Origin: Rallus limicola
Lineage: Eukaryota > Chordata > Aves > Gruiformes > Rallidae
Assembly (NCBI GenBank): GCA_022605955.1
Contig: JAKCOZ010000020.1
Coordinates: forward strand, 3,275,001 to 3,339,000
Length of the DNA: 64,000 bases
Direction: 5' to 3'
This document shows, in pieces, positions 38,464 to 50,800 of the stretch (its first letter is position 1; every line of letters begins with the position of its first letter). The notes under the pieces are model-generated. The model was not told the origin of the DNA, did not search any database, and worked only from the letters and a program-made list of their open reading frames with translations. Both the position numbers and the translations under genes were made by a program.

Positions 38464-38976
38464 TGTCCTGATTTTGGCTAAGGTAGAGTTAATTTTCTTC
38501 CTGATAGCTGGCATACTGTGGTGTTCTGGATGTAGTATGAGAATACTTTTGAATAACAGCAATATTTTTAGTTGTTGCTGGTGAGTTGTAGTGTCTAAAC
38601 CCAGTCAAGGACTTTCCAGCTCCCCAGGCCCTGCCAGGTGCAGAAGAAGCTGGGAGAGCACAGCCAGGATGGTTGATCCAGCCTGGCCAAGGGGCTGTTC
38701 CCGGCCGTGAACCTCATGCTCTGGATAGAACTGGGGCAGCCAGCTGGGAGATGGGAGCACTGCTGGGAAACACACTGGGCATCAGGGTGTTGTTTTTCTC
38801 TTGCATTTGTGCGTCACTTGTTTCATTATTTGTTACTCTTCCTTTGCTGTCCTATTAATCTGTCTTTATCTCAATGCACAGTTTTTTCTCTATTCTCCTC
38901 CCCATCCCCTTGAGGGGAGAGGGGTGAGCAGGTGGCTGCAGGGTGCTTGGTTACCAGCTGGGATTAGATCATGACA
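38464..38976 (+). mobile_element. Solo LTR of an avian endogenous retrovirus
   Basis: A 513-bp element bounded by TG (tgtcctgat) and CA (catgaca), with the family's conserved gtagagttaattttcttcct block near its 5' end. I recognise this LTR type as abundant in birds, probably ERVL/class III-like; the exact subfamily name would need a repeat library. The flanks are ctctt before and ttctt after, a 4-of-5 match to a 5-bp target-site duplication, as ERVL integrations make. No internal gag-pol-env sequence follows, so it is a solo LTR left by recombination. It lies in the sense orientation, 7.7 kb before exon 3. Confidence 0.85.
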
Positions 38977-39716
38977 TTCTTAAGCATCTCCGTGCTTGTG
39001 TCGTCATTCTTATTGAAATATATCTATGGGCAAGAGTACCAGCTTGTCCCTGAACATGGTAATAACTCCTCAGAACATCGCAAAGAGACACTGCCAGTTC
39101 CAACAGTGGTGTCTTATTATTGTATTACCAAGGTTTTGCCTGCTGTTTGTGCCAGCATACATTTCTGCAGTGCCACTTCAGGTTACAAGGCTGCTGGTTT
39201 CCTTCCTCAGTGCTTCGGTGCTTATTTGACATCACGTACAGGCCACAGGATGAAATTAGCAGAAGGCCGCAGCCAGGCTGTTGGCTGACACAGGCGTGAA
39301 GCTTATGAAAAACCGTTTTCCGACTTGTCCTTCCTGTTGGGAATCCCAAGGTGACTGCTGCAGGGGTCCCCAGGGAGGTGCAGTGCTGTTCTTATTACTC
39401 AGTTCCCAAGGTTTGCTTCCTGAAAGCTCAGGTCTTTCTAAAACCAAAAGAGCCGGTTCTGCAGGCCGTGGGGGTTCTGGGCCCTGCTGCGAATTGGGCC
39501 CTCTCAGGGCTTGTTTAGTGATAGAGGTCAGAGCTACAAACTCTGTGTTTGTTTCTGCTTTAAATTGATTTGTATGCGCTCTTACCTCTTAATTCTCCAG
39601 ACACTTGGGTATTTTCCATCTTGCAAAAGGTGTTTTTAATAAGGTCTTTCTTTTTGAAAGCCGCAGGAATAAAATCTAAGTCTGTGTAATGCGTGCACAT
39701 GCGTATATTGTGTGTG

Positions 39717-39736
39717 AATATATATATATACACACA
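39717..39736 (+). repeat. (TA)n/(CA)n microsatellite
   Basis: A short compound dinucleotide run: TA repeats pass directly into CA repeats. Confidence 0.8.
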
Positions 39737-40905
39737 AGCAATTGCATGCTTGCACATAAACTGTAAGCACAATAGGCAATTTTGTCAAGTCCAAGAGATA
39801 CAAATTACAAAGAGATCTATTTTATTTAACTCCTGGTATACACAATTCAACTTCTGAAGCCTAAATAGGTCTTGTGCCCTTTCGCTAATTAAATTTTGTT
39901 ATAAATTCACCTGGGCTGTATTTTTGTAATATCTCCATTTGAATGAGAGTGGTTCAGTGTCTGGGTGGAATGGTTTTTCCTCATGAAATGTTAATTAGAT
40001 GGAGAACATGTTATGCTTTGGAAAAGCTGCATTGCAAACCCATAGATAAACAGATTGATTTAATTTTAATCTGCTTTCATGGTGATGCATAATGATAACT
40101 GGTTTCTGTCTCACAGGGCTGAAAACCACAGACCTTAATAAGAGTTTGTGGGTATATTATACAGCTTTAAATAGCTTATGTTGTGCTAGACCGCTCTCCA
40201 TAAATTATTCTAGCTCCATCAGTATCTCAGGGACTCCCGATTCTCTTCTGCTGTGGATTTTCAATCAATGAAACTATTAGTGTAATCTGAAGAAACTTTG
40301 AGGCATCTTCTCCAAAAAACAACTGACAACACTGGTTTGTACACGAAGTATTCGGTGGGGAATACAAACATAAAAAGCCTTACAGAAGCCAGCTCTGTGC
40401 ATTAAATCCTGGCATCCAAATCCTACCTTTTATAAGTCATGCCAAAATTGATTATGAAATTAAAAGGCAGACATTCAGATGGTTAGTATGAAGTGTTTTA
40501 CTACATGACCTAATTGCTGTTACACAGAGAAAGCTGCAATTTTGCTCTAAAATGGTTTGTGTAAATGGGCCCTTCTCCAGTACAGTTCCTTCTATTCAAA
40601 ACTATGAAGACTTAATCCTGATGGGGGAAACACCTATATATTTTTAATGGCCTTTATTTCTCCAGGGGTTTGTGATAGATACAAATCCAGAAAGCCTTTG
40701 TATCCTTGTTTTTCTTCCAATCACTGCAAACAAGCCTTAAGTCTAACAAACACAAAGCTATTTTTTTTCAACAGCAGACACTTTTTTTTTGACTGATGTT
40801 CAAAGAGATGATTGTCAAGCTCAAATTCAGTCTTATATTAGCTTCAGCCCTGAAAAGCAGTGAGAATGCATAGGGGGACAAAAGAAGAGTATGGCCTTAA
40901 AGGTG

Positions 40906-40980
40906 TTATATATATAGTATATATATTTATATAATATATATATTATTTTTATGTATAAAGTATATATATTTATATATACA
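40906..40980 (+). repeat. AT-rich tandem repeat
   Basis: About 75 bp of nearly pure A and T made of interrupted TA dinucleotides. A core, gtatatatatttata, occurs twice about 42 bp apart, suggesting duplication of a longer unit. It is likely to be polymorphic in length and to form cruciforms. Confidence 0.85.
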
Positions 40981-42850
40981 TCACCCTAATGTATGTACAA
41001 TTAGGAGTGGAAACTGGGAACACAAATTCCACCCAGTCCTCCTTGCGCCATGGAGTAGTTAACTTGATCAGGTCTGTTATGTAAGAAATGTGTCTGGGAC
41101 AGTCCTTAGAAGTCAATAGATAAAAAGGCTTTTGCAAAATGAAGTGATTGGGACATTTAGGCTAGAAGTGTTTCCTCTAGTTCCTTCCTTATTTGCTACA
41201 AGACCCCTTCTAGTCTCAGAAGTCCCTGGGAGGCCTCTGGGAGGGGACGGATGCTGTTTGCAGGAAGTGAAACATCAGGATACAAATGTCAGACTGATGT
41301 GTTCTGGTATCAAAATGGTCTCATTTATGCAACATGCAGCAACAGAAGGACCTCAGATACTGCGGCTAGCATCAGTGGATCCCTGAGAAATACAGACTTG
41401 ATGTCTCCACCTCCAACAGCTGTAATTTGTTATTGGATCAAGAGGTGATGTCATTGGAAAGAGCCTGCATAAAGAGAATCCCTGGCATGGTCATCAGCAA
41501 AAATGGGCTCTGGGCAATGACAGATACTGGGTATTTACAGGTTAGGACTGTGAATACTTTCAGGGTTTCCTGCAGAGTATTTTGCTATCTTAGATCAGTG
41601 CATTAAACTTTCTAGTGAGTAGAAATGGAGCCAATTTCTTTGTCATATGACACGAAGGGCTCTGATCAAGTCCGTTTGCACTCACACTTTGCTTGTCTTT
41701 GGTTTCAAATGGACCAGGTGGAGGAAGAGCCTCACCCACACCAGTTATCACAGCCCAAAGGTGGTGAGTATCAGTGAAGGGAAGACTGCCATCCCGTATA
41801 GCCAAACACTGCTTTGGTCTCTCTGCATTGCTGGGTTAAGATTAGACTCTGGGCAGGAAAAAACAGTGAAGATAAACAGAAATAGAAACCCCCTCAAGTT
41901 ATTTCTGAAGTGCTTGAGGGACATATGGAGACAAGGCACTTTCAGAGCCATGTCTGCTAGGTGCCAAGAAGCTCTCAAAAACGTACCCCTCTGCACACAA
42001 TTTGTCTGCTACCTGTCGCCACTGGTAACAAGAAGATAACCAATGGTAGCACCTGTGTTAACAGCATCCCTTTTCTTCTCATTCCTTTGATGTTGAAAGT
42101 AGCTCGCTTTCTCACAAGGAGCATGAAAGGTTCCCACAGATCTTTGCCCTGAGCACTCACAGTAATAGAAAGCCAGATTCAATGTCATGGCTCTAAAACA
42201 GCTGTATTTAGAGCTGTTTAGGGGTTAGATTCCCTGTTTGTTTGCACTTTGTTTTGGAAGGAGGAGGGCTCTGTGGTATTTGTATGCTGCATGTGGGATG
42301 GCATCAGGAGTAAAGCATGGAGGTGGGAGTCCTGCCCTTGGCAGGGTATCAGCAGCTTAGTGTGTGCCTCACTTTTCATCCCCTCACGTTTTGGGGATGA
42401 ATTTGCACAGAGTGCTCTCTCTTTCCCTTCCCTGCGGTGCTTCAAACCAGACACTTTGTTGACATTGTACCATGGCACTTAGCAAGCACACTGCTGTAAT
42501 GCTGTTATTTTTCACCAGCCAACTGTTCCACTTTATACAACACTTAAGTAACAATTTCACAGCCATTACCAGCCTGCAGTAATGACATGGGCTGAAAGCT
42601 AAGCGCTAACCGGTTGTAAACTGCAAAAAACTGGGAGATGCTAAAGTAGACACTTTGATAAATGAGAAAGGACATAGCCTGCATTTTAATTGGTCCAGTT
42701 GAAGCCTCTTTTATCACTAGAATAAACATAGTGTTTAGTGGGTCGTGAGATACAATTGGGAATCACTATCTTTACGCACTTAGGAAATATATTTCCTTCA
42801 TTTCAGGTGTGATGTATTGATTCTATGAGTTCCTTCTATGCTTTTTGTTG

Positions 42851-42901
42851 GTTTTCCTTTTCCTTTTTTTTCCCCTTTTCTTTCCCCTTTTCCCTTTCCT
42901 T
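42851..42901 (+). repeat. Polypyrimidine (C/T) tract
   Basis: About 50 consecutive pyrimidines on the + strand, in repeating TTTTCC and TTTCCCC units with no purine. Such homopurine-homopyrimidine tracts can adopt triplex (H-DNA) structure. It sits 3.8 kb before exon 3, too far to act as that exon's polypyrimidine tract. Confidence 0.85.
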
Positions 42902-45900
42902 GATTTGTGCCCTGTCAGCATTGATGGGTTTTCAGGGATTGAGGACTCCCAAGGGCTTTGTTTGCCATGATTGATTTGGTGCAAGGGGTGAGCTACTTAA
43001 GAGTCTCAGTAACCGATGCGATGCACTGTGAGCAGTGATCCAGAGGTAAATAACAGCTTGTAGAAACACCTATGAAACCATTCAGTTGGATAGACTCCTT
43101 GTTTGAAAAAAAAACACAACTGAAAACCACCCACGATTGAAATGTTTAGTAAGTTTATTTCTTTCCTTCTCTTTTCCAAAGTGGAACCTGGCCCAAAGTG
43201 ATGGGCACAAAATACTGGACCAGCTTCACTTGCTGCTGCCCAGCCACAGTGTTTTAAGCAAATGTACAATTTGAGTATTTAGCCTGGGAACTGTGAGCAA
43301 AGCTTTGTCACATGCCTTTTTGCATAGTGCAGTTGAGAAATCTTAGTGGGCTGAACTGTGACTGAACTGGGAGCCTGTCTCATGAGCGCTCTCGAGAGCA
43401 GCTGAAGGGTCGAAGCCCCAGCTTGCCCTGTGACAGCCAGGCAATTCAATAAAACAGATTTGCAAGAAAGTAATTGAGCCCTGACAGCAGTTGTAGTGCT
43501 TTCACCTCAGGTATCTTCAGTTTTATCTGTTGACAAATAACATACCGTCAGTTATTATTAACCCTCTTTCATCCAGGTCATTGTTTGGTAAGTGTAAAGT
43601 GCTGCTGCCATTGTAAATTGGGTGAGCAGAATTCTGCAGTTCCCCACAGCAGCAAACGCAGCATCCAGACGTGCTAGAGGAAAAAAGCATTTCCTGGGAT
43701 TGTTGAATTGAAGCTTTCATGCTAATTACAGAATTATATTTAACTGATTCTTCAAAGAGTCCCTAACCCCTAATTCTGAAGAAAACAACAATCTTGTTGT
43801 TAATTTTGAGTAAAATTAGGGGCTTGGGGTTTTGTAATGGATTACTAAATTAGACCTTATCAAAAACTCTTCTAGGAAATCCTGATCTGTAGACTGCAAT
43901 TACCCCAAGGAGTGTATACAAGGATCTGCATTTGTTTTGAAACATTAGAAATCAGTGCAGGATGGCAGCTTGTTATTGGGTAAAGTGAATGTCAAGGATA
44001 AACAAACTCAGCTTGTCTTTACTGGTTTTGTGTTCATTTTTCTGGTTTACCTCATCACTGGCATTTGGAAGAATCCAGACAGGAAATAAGAGGATGATAA
44101 CAGTTAGGTGTCTGTGTTTGTACACTAATTTTAATATCTTTAAAATAACATTAAAAGCCAGAAGTGAGAAACTTCCTCAGCTTCCAGGGTGTGACCCTGC
44201 ACGGCTTCCTCGAGTGCAGCTTTGCTCTTGCATACTTGCCAGCAGAGCAAGGTAATGCTGTGCTCTAAGGCTGCTTTTTTTTCTTGGTTCCCTACCAGTT
44301 TTGTTAATAAAACACAGAAAAACATAGCTGGTGCATCGTCAGTATCATCTGCTGTGTGTTTTTAAGTAGCAGTTGTAACACAGTAATTACTCTTAACTCT
44401 GTCTGGTTGCTTTTATGTACGGCTGCCGTCTGCTTGGGTTTCCAGGACATGTGCTATCTGCCTGTCATGTGTTGTCCTCCCATTCTCCCCTTCCCACAAT
44501 GTTGTCCAGGAGAATTGAGGGGTGTATTTCTCCAGGATTTCCAGTTGTCTCACAATAATATGAGTGTTCCTGCACATGTCTCCAGGAGGCTCCAAGACAT
44601 ATTAGATATGCTTATTGACACGTGCAGCAATCAGTTGCTGATCAAATATACTGTGTGCTATACCATGGTTTATTACACCTGTGTAGGAAACCTGAGGGGA
44701 CAACCTTACAGCACAAGGTCAAGACAAATGTGGCCTTGTGAAGTGACCCAACTGCTCCCTTGCACTCTCACAAGTAGCCTTTGGCTGTAAGTGATGCAGT
44801 TGGTCCTGCTTAGAGCACAGTGGCTTGGCTCCATCCAGTTGCCTTTCAAATACCTAAGCCCAGCATGGTGGTCCAAATCCCACACTGGAACCTTCTCCTT
44901 AGCCATGATCAAGTACTGTAGAGACGGTGGCCACAGTAAGAGTTAGAAGGGTGGGTATGAGCTTCTTAAACATTGACTTGGAAAGATCTGAGCCACGCTC
45001 ATTTGCCTTTAAAGTAAGAATAGTTTTTCTCTAATTGATACCCAGCAGTTTTCCTTTCTGATTTGGAACAGAAAGGCAGGATCAGATGCTGGTCACTAGG
45101 AATAGCTAAGGATGCATGCTGAAAAATGTTCTGTCCAGGTTGTCTGGCCCTTTTCTGTCTCCCTCTGTTTCTCTAAGATGCCAGGAATGCAATGTAATTT
45201 CCACTTCAGCCATTGATCTCTTGTCCTGAGGGGTGGTTTTGGTCTAGGAGCAGTAACTGCACCTGCTTAAAATACATTTTGTGTAAAAGAAGTTGAGCAC
45301 AAGTTGGCAGCATTCAAGTATTAATTCTCTTCCAGGTGTGCTAAGGAAATTACAGCCGCTGCCATTGAGTTAGTGGTAGCAGAAATGAGATATAACCCTT
45401 TTTTGTCCAAGGCAGCTGAAGGAATCCTTTGGCTTTTGATTCTGAAAACATCTGTGTGCATGTTGTCCTTCAAAGATTTCACAAGTAATTTCATGTGGAG
45501 GCAGAGCTGATAGTGCTTGTTTTACTGATATTACCATCTCTGCATGGCAGCAGCTGTTTATACAAAAAAAATCATATACCTTTTTGGTTTTTTGCCCAGA
45601 ATTGAGAACTTGCCATAACACTGAGAGGATTTTGTGTATGAGATTTTAAGCAAATATAATTAAACTGTCATTTCCTGACAGCTCATATATGAGGCTGTTT
45701 GACCACAATGGACTCTTTGTTTTTGTAAACACATTCAGAAACCAAAAGTTAACTCAACCAGGAGCTCCCAGTTGAGTAAACTGGCCAACGTTATGTAGCT
45801 GTGGACTAATTCAGTAGTGCCTTAAAGATATGTATTTTAGATGCTTGTTTAAAGAAAGGGAAAGAATTAAGGAAAACAGCACCTGCTAAGAAGAAATACA

Positions 45901-46670
45901 CTTATTTAAATAAATAAATCTATTTTTTTCCTCTTTTCCACTGGCTTTTCAAAAACAGAAGTATTACTCTAACACATGAGAAACAGAAAGAACTTCCCAG
46001 AAGGAGCTGGTCCAGTTGTCTTCACTGTAAGGTTTTTCCATATAGGTTTTCCTGTTTAGCTTCAGGCATAGAAAGGGGCTTCCAAAGAAACCAATTAGTT
46101 TAGGAAAAATAAGGAGATTCCTAAGCATTTTTAGGATCACAGCTGATGGAACAGCTAAACCCAACAGTATTAAAAGAAAATGAGAAAATGTCGTGGACTC
46201 AGAAAGATGATGAAAATTGGAGCAAAGATAAGAAATGTCATCTTTGAGTGATCTGGGGAAGACCTAGCAGTGGCTCCTTGCTCCAGATATGAGCCTCAGC
46301 AACAACCTGACTTCTTCTGTGACAAAAATGATACTTTCCTCTCCAATACAGTATCTTCTAGTCGAGAGAGAGCCTTAACGCGTGCGCTGGTACCCACTGT
46401 GTGGGTAATGGAAGAGCAGGAGTGACGAGTGTGCTCTAGAATGTATCCTTCTCTGCAATTTAGCTATGACTAAAGCAGTAATTACCATTAGTTGGATACA
46501 ATTTCGATCTTGATATCATTTCTTCAAAATATGGAATTCTTAATTAATTCTCTCATCTCTTTTCCTTGTAACGCTGTCGAACTCTAATGAGCAGCAGCAT
46601 TTTCTGTAGGGCAGTAATGAGAATATAATGAAGAAATAAGTAACAGATCGTGCTGACATTTTGTCTCTAA

Positions 46671-47108
<438 letters not shown>

Positions 47109-47644
47109 TGTTGTGGTTTAACCTGCAGGCAGCTAAAGCAACCACACAGCCATTCACTCACTGCCTCCCCCACCCCCACAGTGGGATGGGAGAGAGATTC
47201 AGGAAAAACAAAAAAGCTAAACTTTTGGGTCGAGATAAAGACTGTCATCTTCCTTTTCTGTTGTATTAAACGATGATGATGATGATAATATAGAAAAGAA
47301 ATGATGCACAACACGATTGCTCACCACCCAGGTAGTTCCTAAGCTGCAGTCTCAACCCCTGGCCAGCTTCCCCCTCAGGTTATCTGCTGAGCATGACATC
47401 ATATGATGTGGAATATCCCTTTGGCTAGTTGGAATCAGCTGTTTCTGGCTATGTCCCCTCCCAGGTCCTTGTGAACCCCCAGACCCTTACTGACAGGGTG
47501 GTGTGAGAGGTAGGTGCAAACATTGCCTAGCAACAACCAAAATACCAGTGTGTTATCAACAGCGTTCTCATCCTAAATCCAAAACACAGGGCTGTGCCTG
47601 CCACTAGGAAGAAAATTAACTCTATCCCAGCTGAAACCAGGACA
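47109..47644 (-). mobile_element. Solo LTR of an avian endogenous retrovirus, antisense
   Basis: A 536-bp element of the same family as the one at 38464, in the opposite orientation. Read on the minus strand it starts tgtcctggtttcagctggga, has the gagttaattttcttcctag block, and ends ccacaaca. The flanks atatc and atatt form a 4-of-5 match to a 5-bp target-site duplication. It keeps the family's sequence better than the 38464 copy, so it is probably younger. A short (GAT)n run lies inside at about 47270-47285. There is no internal proviral sequence next to it. It begins 263 bp after the exon 3 donor, so an antisense promoter or polyadenylation signal could in principle affect the gene. Confidence 0.9.
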
Positions 47645-47732
47645 ATATTTCATAATTCAGTTGAGACTAGTTTAATCTCTTCAAATTATTTGCTGCCAGG
47701 CATTATAGCAGGGGGTAATTATAGGGCTGATT

Positions 47733-47823
47733 GCGGTGGGGGTTTGGGGTGGATTTTAATTTTTTTTTTTTTTTTCTTGGGGTTTTTTAGGTGGTTTGTT
47801 TGAGGAGGTTTTTTATTGTTTTG
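47733..47823 (+). repeat. G/T-rich low-complexity tract
   Basis: It starts gcggtgggggtttggggtgg and continues with a T run of 16 and further G and T runs. It resembles the tract at 14378 and has possible G-quadruplex character at its start. Confidence 0.75.
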
Positions 47824-50800
47824 TTTGCTCTTCTTATCCAGAGGAAGCTAAAACATACTCCTGGTATGGTGAGATTTATATGAATTTTTAACGTATAGAA
47901 GGGAATAGATTTTTTCAGTTTTCATTCCTACTGTGCAACAGCTTAGCTAGGACACTGACTTGTTTTAAACAGCCTTCATCTGGCAGGTGGATGTTCCCTT
48001 TCTAATCATAACTGATTGCTTTAATGAATACATTTTTATATTACTGGCTGCTGTTTGCTCTTTGTTTCTGGAACTGAATGTCAAGTGCATTTTATAAGGA
48101 TCTGACTGCCTGTTTATGTATTGTGTTTGGCATTGCTGTTAGAAAAACATGGTAATTCTGCGCTGTGATTTATTTCTGAAAATTTACAAAATCTTAAAGA
48201 TTTCAGGGGTTTATTATGGGGTTTAAATTTTTTAAAGAAATACATTCTGAACTAGGAAGCTTCAGGTCTTTGCAATCTGGCTATATATAAAAAAAAAGAG
48301 GAAGGGAAGAATTTCCTTTTATAATCATGACATAAATAGCTTTATTCTTATTCTAACTCATATTCCACACAGAATCTCTGCTATTGTATCTTGAATTTTC
48401 TCATCTAAACCATATATTGTCTTGTACCTGTCTGAATTTTATTGGTCAAAGCAGCAATGTGTATATATGCCAAGGTCAGAGCTTCCTACTGTCTAGCACA
48501 ATCTGTCAGCCAGATTCTTTAAAATCCCAGTTCAAAGCTATTTGAAGACAGCGTGAATATTTTCATTGACTGAAATGGGCATTGGATCAAAATCAAAGAT
48601 TATTTCAATGGCGAGTTTTCCATCATGATTTATCTTTTTGGGTCCACACAGTGCATTTGCCTGATTTCTCTTCCTCATCAGAAAAATATAATGCAACCTC
48701 ATGGGTGAATTGAAACTTGGCAACTTATTTTTCCTTCCCTATCCATCATTCAGCGGCAAGCCTTCAAAATGCCTCTTTGTAGACAACACACACAAAAAAA
48801 TAAAGGAAAACTGTGATGTCACCTTCTGTGCAGTTGTTGTGGATTCTGTGTATGTTCCCATGCTGAGTATAAGCATTGCATCATGTTTATTAAAAGAAAT
48901 GTGAGCTCATATACCTATTAGATTTTACTGGAAAGAAAATCAAGTAAACACAAGGTTTGTATGTAACTCTCACCTAACTTCTGATTTGGCTTATTCCATC
49001 TGAGTTCCCAGTTGAGATTTGTGGGTTTTGAGAATTTCTCTCTGTTTGCAAACAAATGTAAAATATTTGCAATGTGTTATTCAGTATGTTGTTTCCCTCA
49101 TTAAATTTAGTCATGTCTGTTTTGCTGTTCATTTGAAGAAGATGAAGCATTACATGGAGAAAGAGTATTTCTGGGGGAAACATTTTTTTTTTCCTTTTCT
49201 AGACGTGTTTGATGCCAGTAAATATGCACAGTGGATACAGGTATACAACTGATGTCCCTTCCCAAATTTTTTTCCTCCATAGTTCATTTAGTAATTCAAC
49301 AAACTGTATTTCCATATTGTTTCATTACTCTTAAAAAATCACAGATCTGATCACATGAATGCAGAGGTGACAACGTTAATTAAGGATTCGTACTTCTGTG
49401 TTTTCGATAGCTTTACATGAATCAGGATAAAACCCAACTTACTGTGACAGGTGTAATTTCATGGATTAGAGACACTTGTGGAAGTGACAAACTAAAGCAG
49501 GATGCCTGAGCATTTCTTTATCCAAGTCTGAAATATATCAGTCATTTTATTTGGAGAGGTTTTGGCACTGAAAGCTTATCATAACGGGATTAACATATAA
49601 ATATTATCACAGCCAGCAGGGTGTTTTAGAATGAATATTAACAGCAAATATTGTAAGTCTGTATGAGAATAACTAATTAAGCCCATCTGTCAAATATGAT
49701 TTGAAGTTCTCAGTGCCTTGCTTATTATGGGCTTGCGACAGTGTTCCAGATTAATGGTGAAGCAATTATAAAGTTCTCCCCAATTCTTCCCATTTCATTC
49801 TCAGGCTGTAATAATTTTGTAACACTCTAAATCCTGACCCATGAGATTATTAGATGGGCTTATTACTTGTAGCATCTGTGCAGCACTTCTATTCTTCTCT
49901 GAGAAGTATCTATCTTACATCCCTCTATTGTCATGTAGAGAACCAAGAATCCAAATAGAAAATGGTGTGATGTGAATTAACCAGTGGCTCAGAAATGTGA
50001 CTTGGGACACACGTGGGTACTGATTGATTCAGGGAGATACAGCCTAATATGTGCCATCTCTTGCACTTTGGAAGTTGGATGATCTTTCCTAATTCCTCAT
50101 GTGCTGAGGTGAATAGAATAGAAAGATGAGGGTAAAGGAGTATTGCATTTTCGGGATGTTTTCTTGGCTAAGTGCTGTTTCTCATTGTTCCTTAAATTGA
50201 GCATCTCTGTGGTGCTGGTGATGATTGAGAAGAATAACCATAAGTGGAATATCTGTATTCCTATCCTTCTGTGTTTCCTCTTGGACTGGAAACATGCCAA
50301 GTAGGATGGGTTTTGGGAAATTATTGAGGTGGCAAAAGATGAGATTTATTGGATTTTCCTGGTCTGTAAAATGTGATTGATAGCACTTTCTGCATCCATA
50401 GCTGCTGGGGAGAAATTAAGTAAGACATTCTGATAAAATATTAATGGGTGTCATGATCCTCTTAAAATATTTAATTATTTTTATATTTTTTGGTACAAAT
50501 TTTTGTTATTCCATTAGAGAATACATTGCTGTCCTCTGTGCTGCTGGCAGGGATGAGGCCACTGAGCCAAGCAAGTGCAAAATAATTACAGAGAAAGCTT
50601 GGCCATCTCTGAGTAGAACCTTGATGTCTGGATATGACAGTTCACAGCCTTATCTCCAAGTGTATGTGTACTGTACCATGGATAAGCTTGACTCAGCAGT
50701 TTCCTTCTCCTATGCTTGTTGTTGGAAATGTTATAAAGATGGTGTTTCTTTGGATACTTTCCTTCTTGCACTTTTGGGTTACAGCTCTATAGCATTGAAG

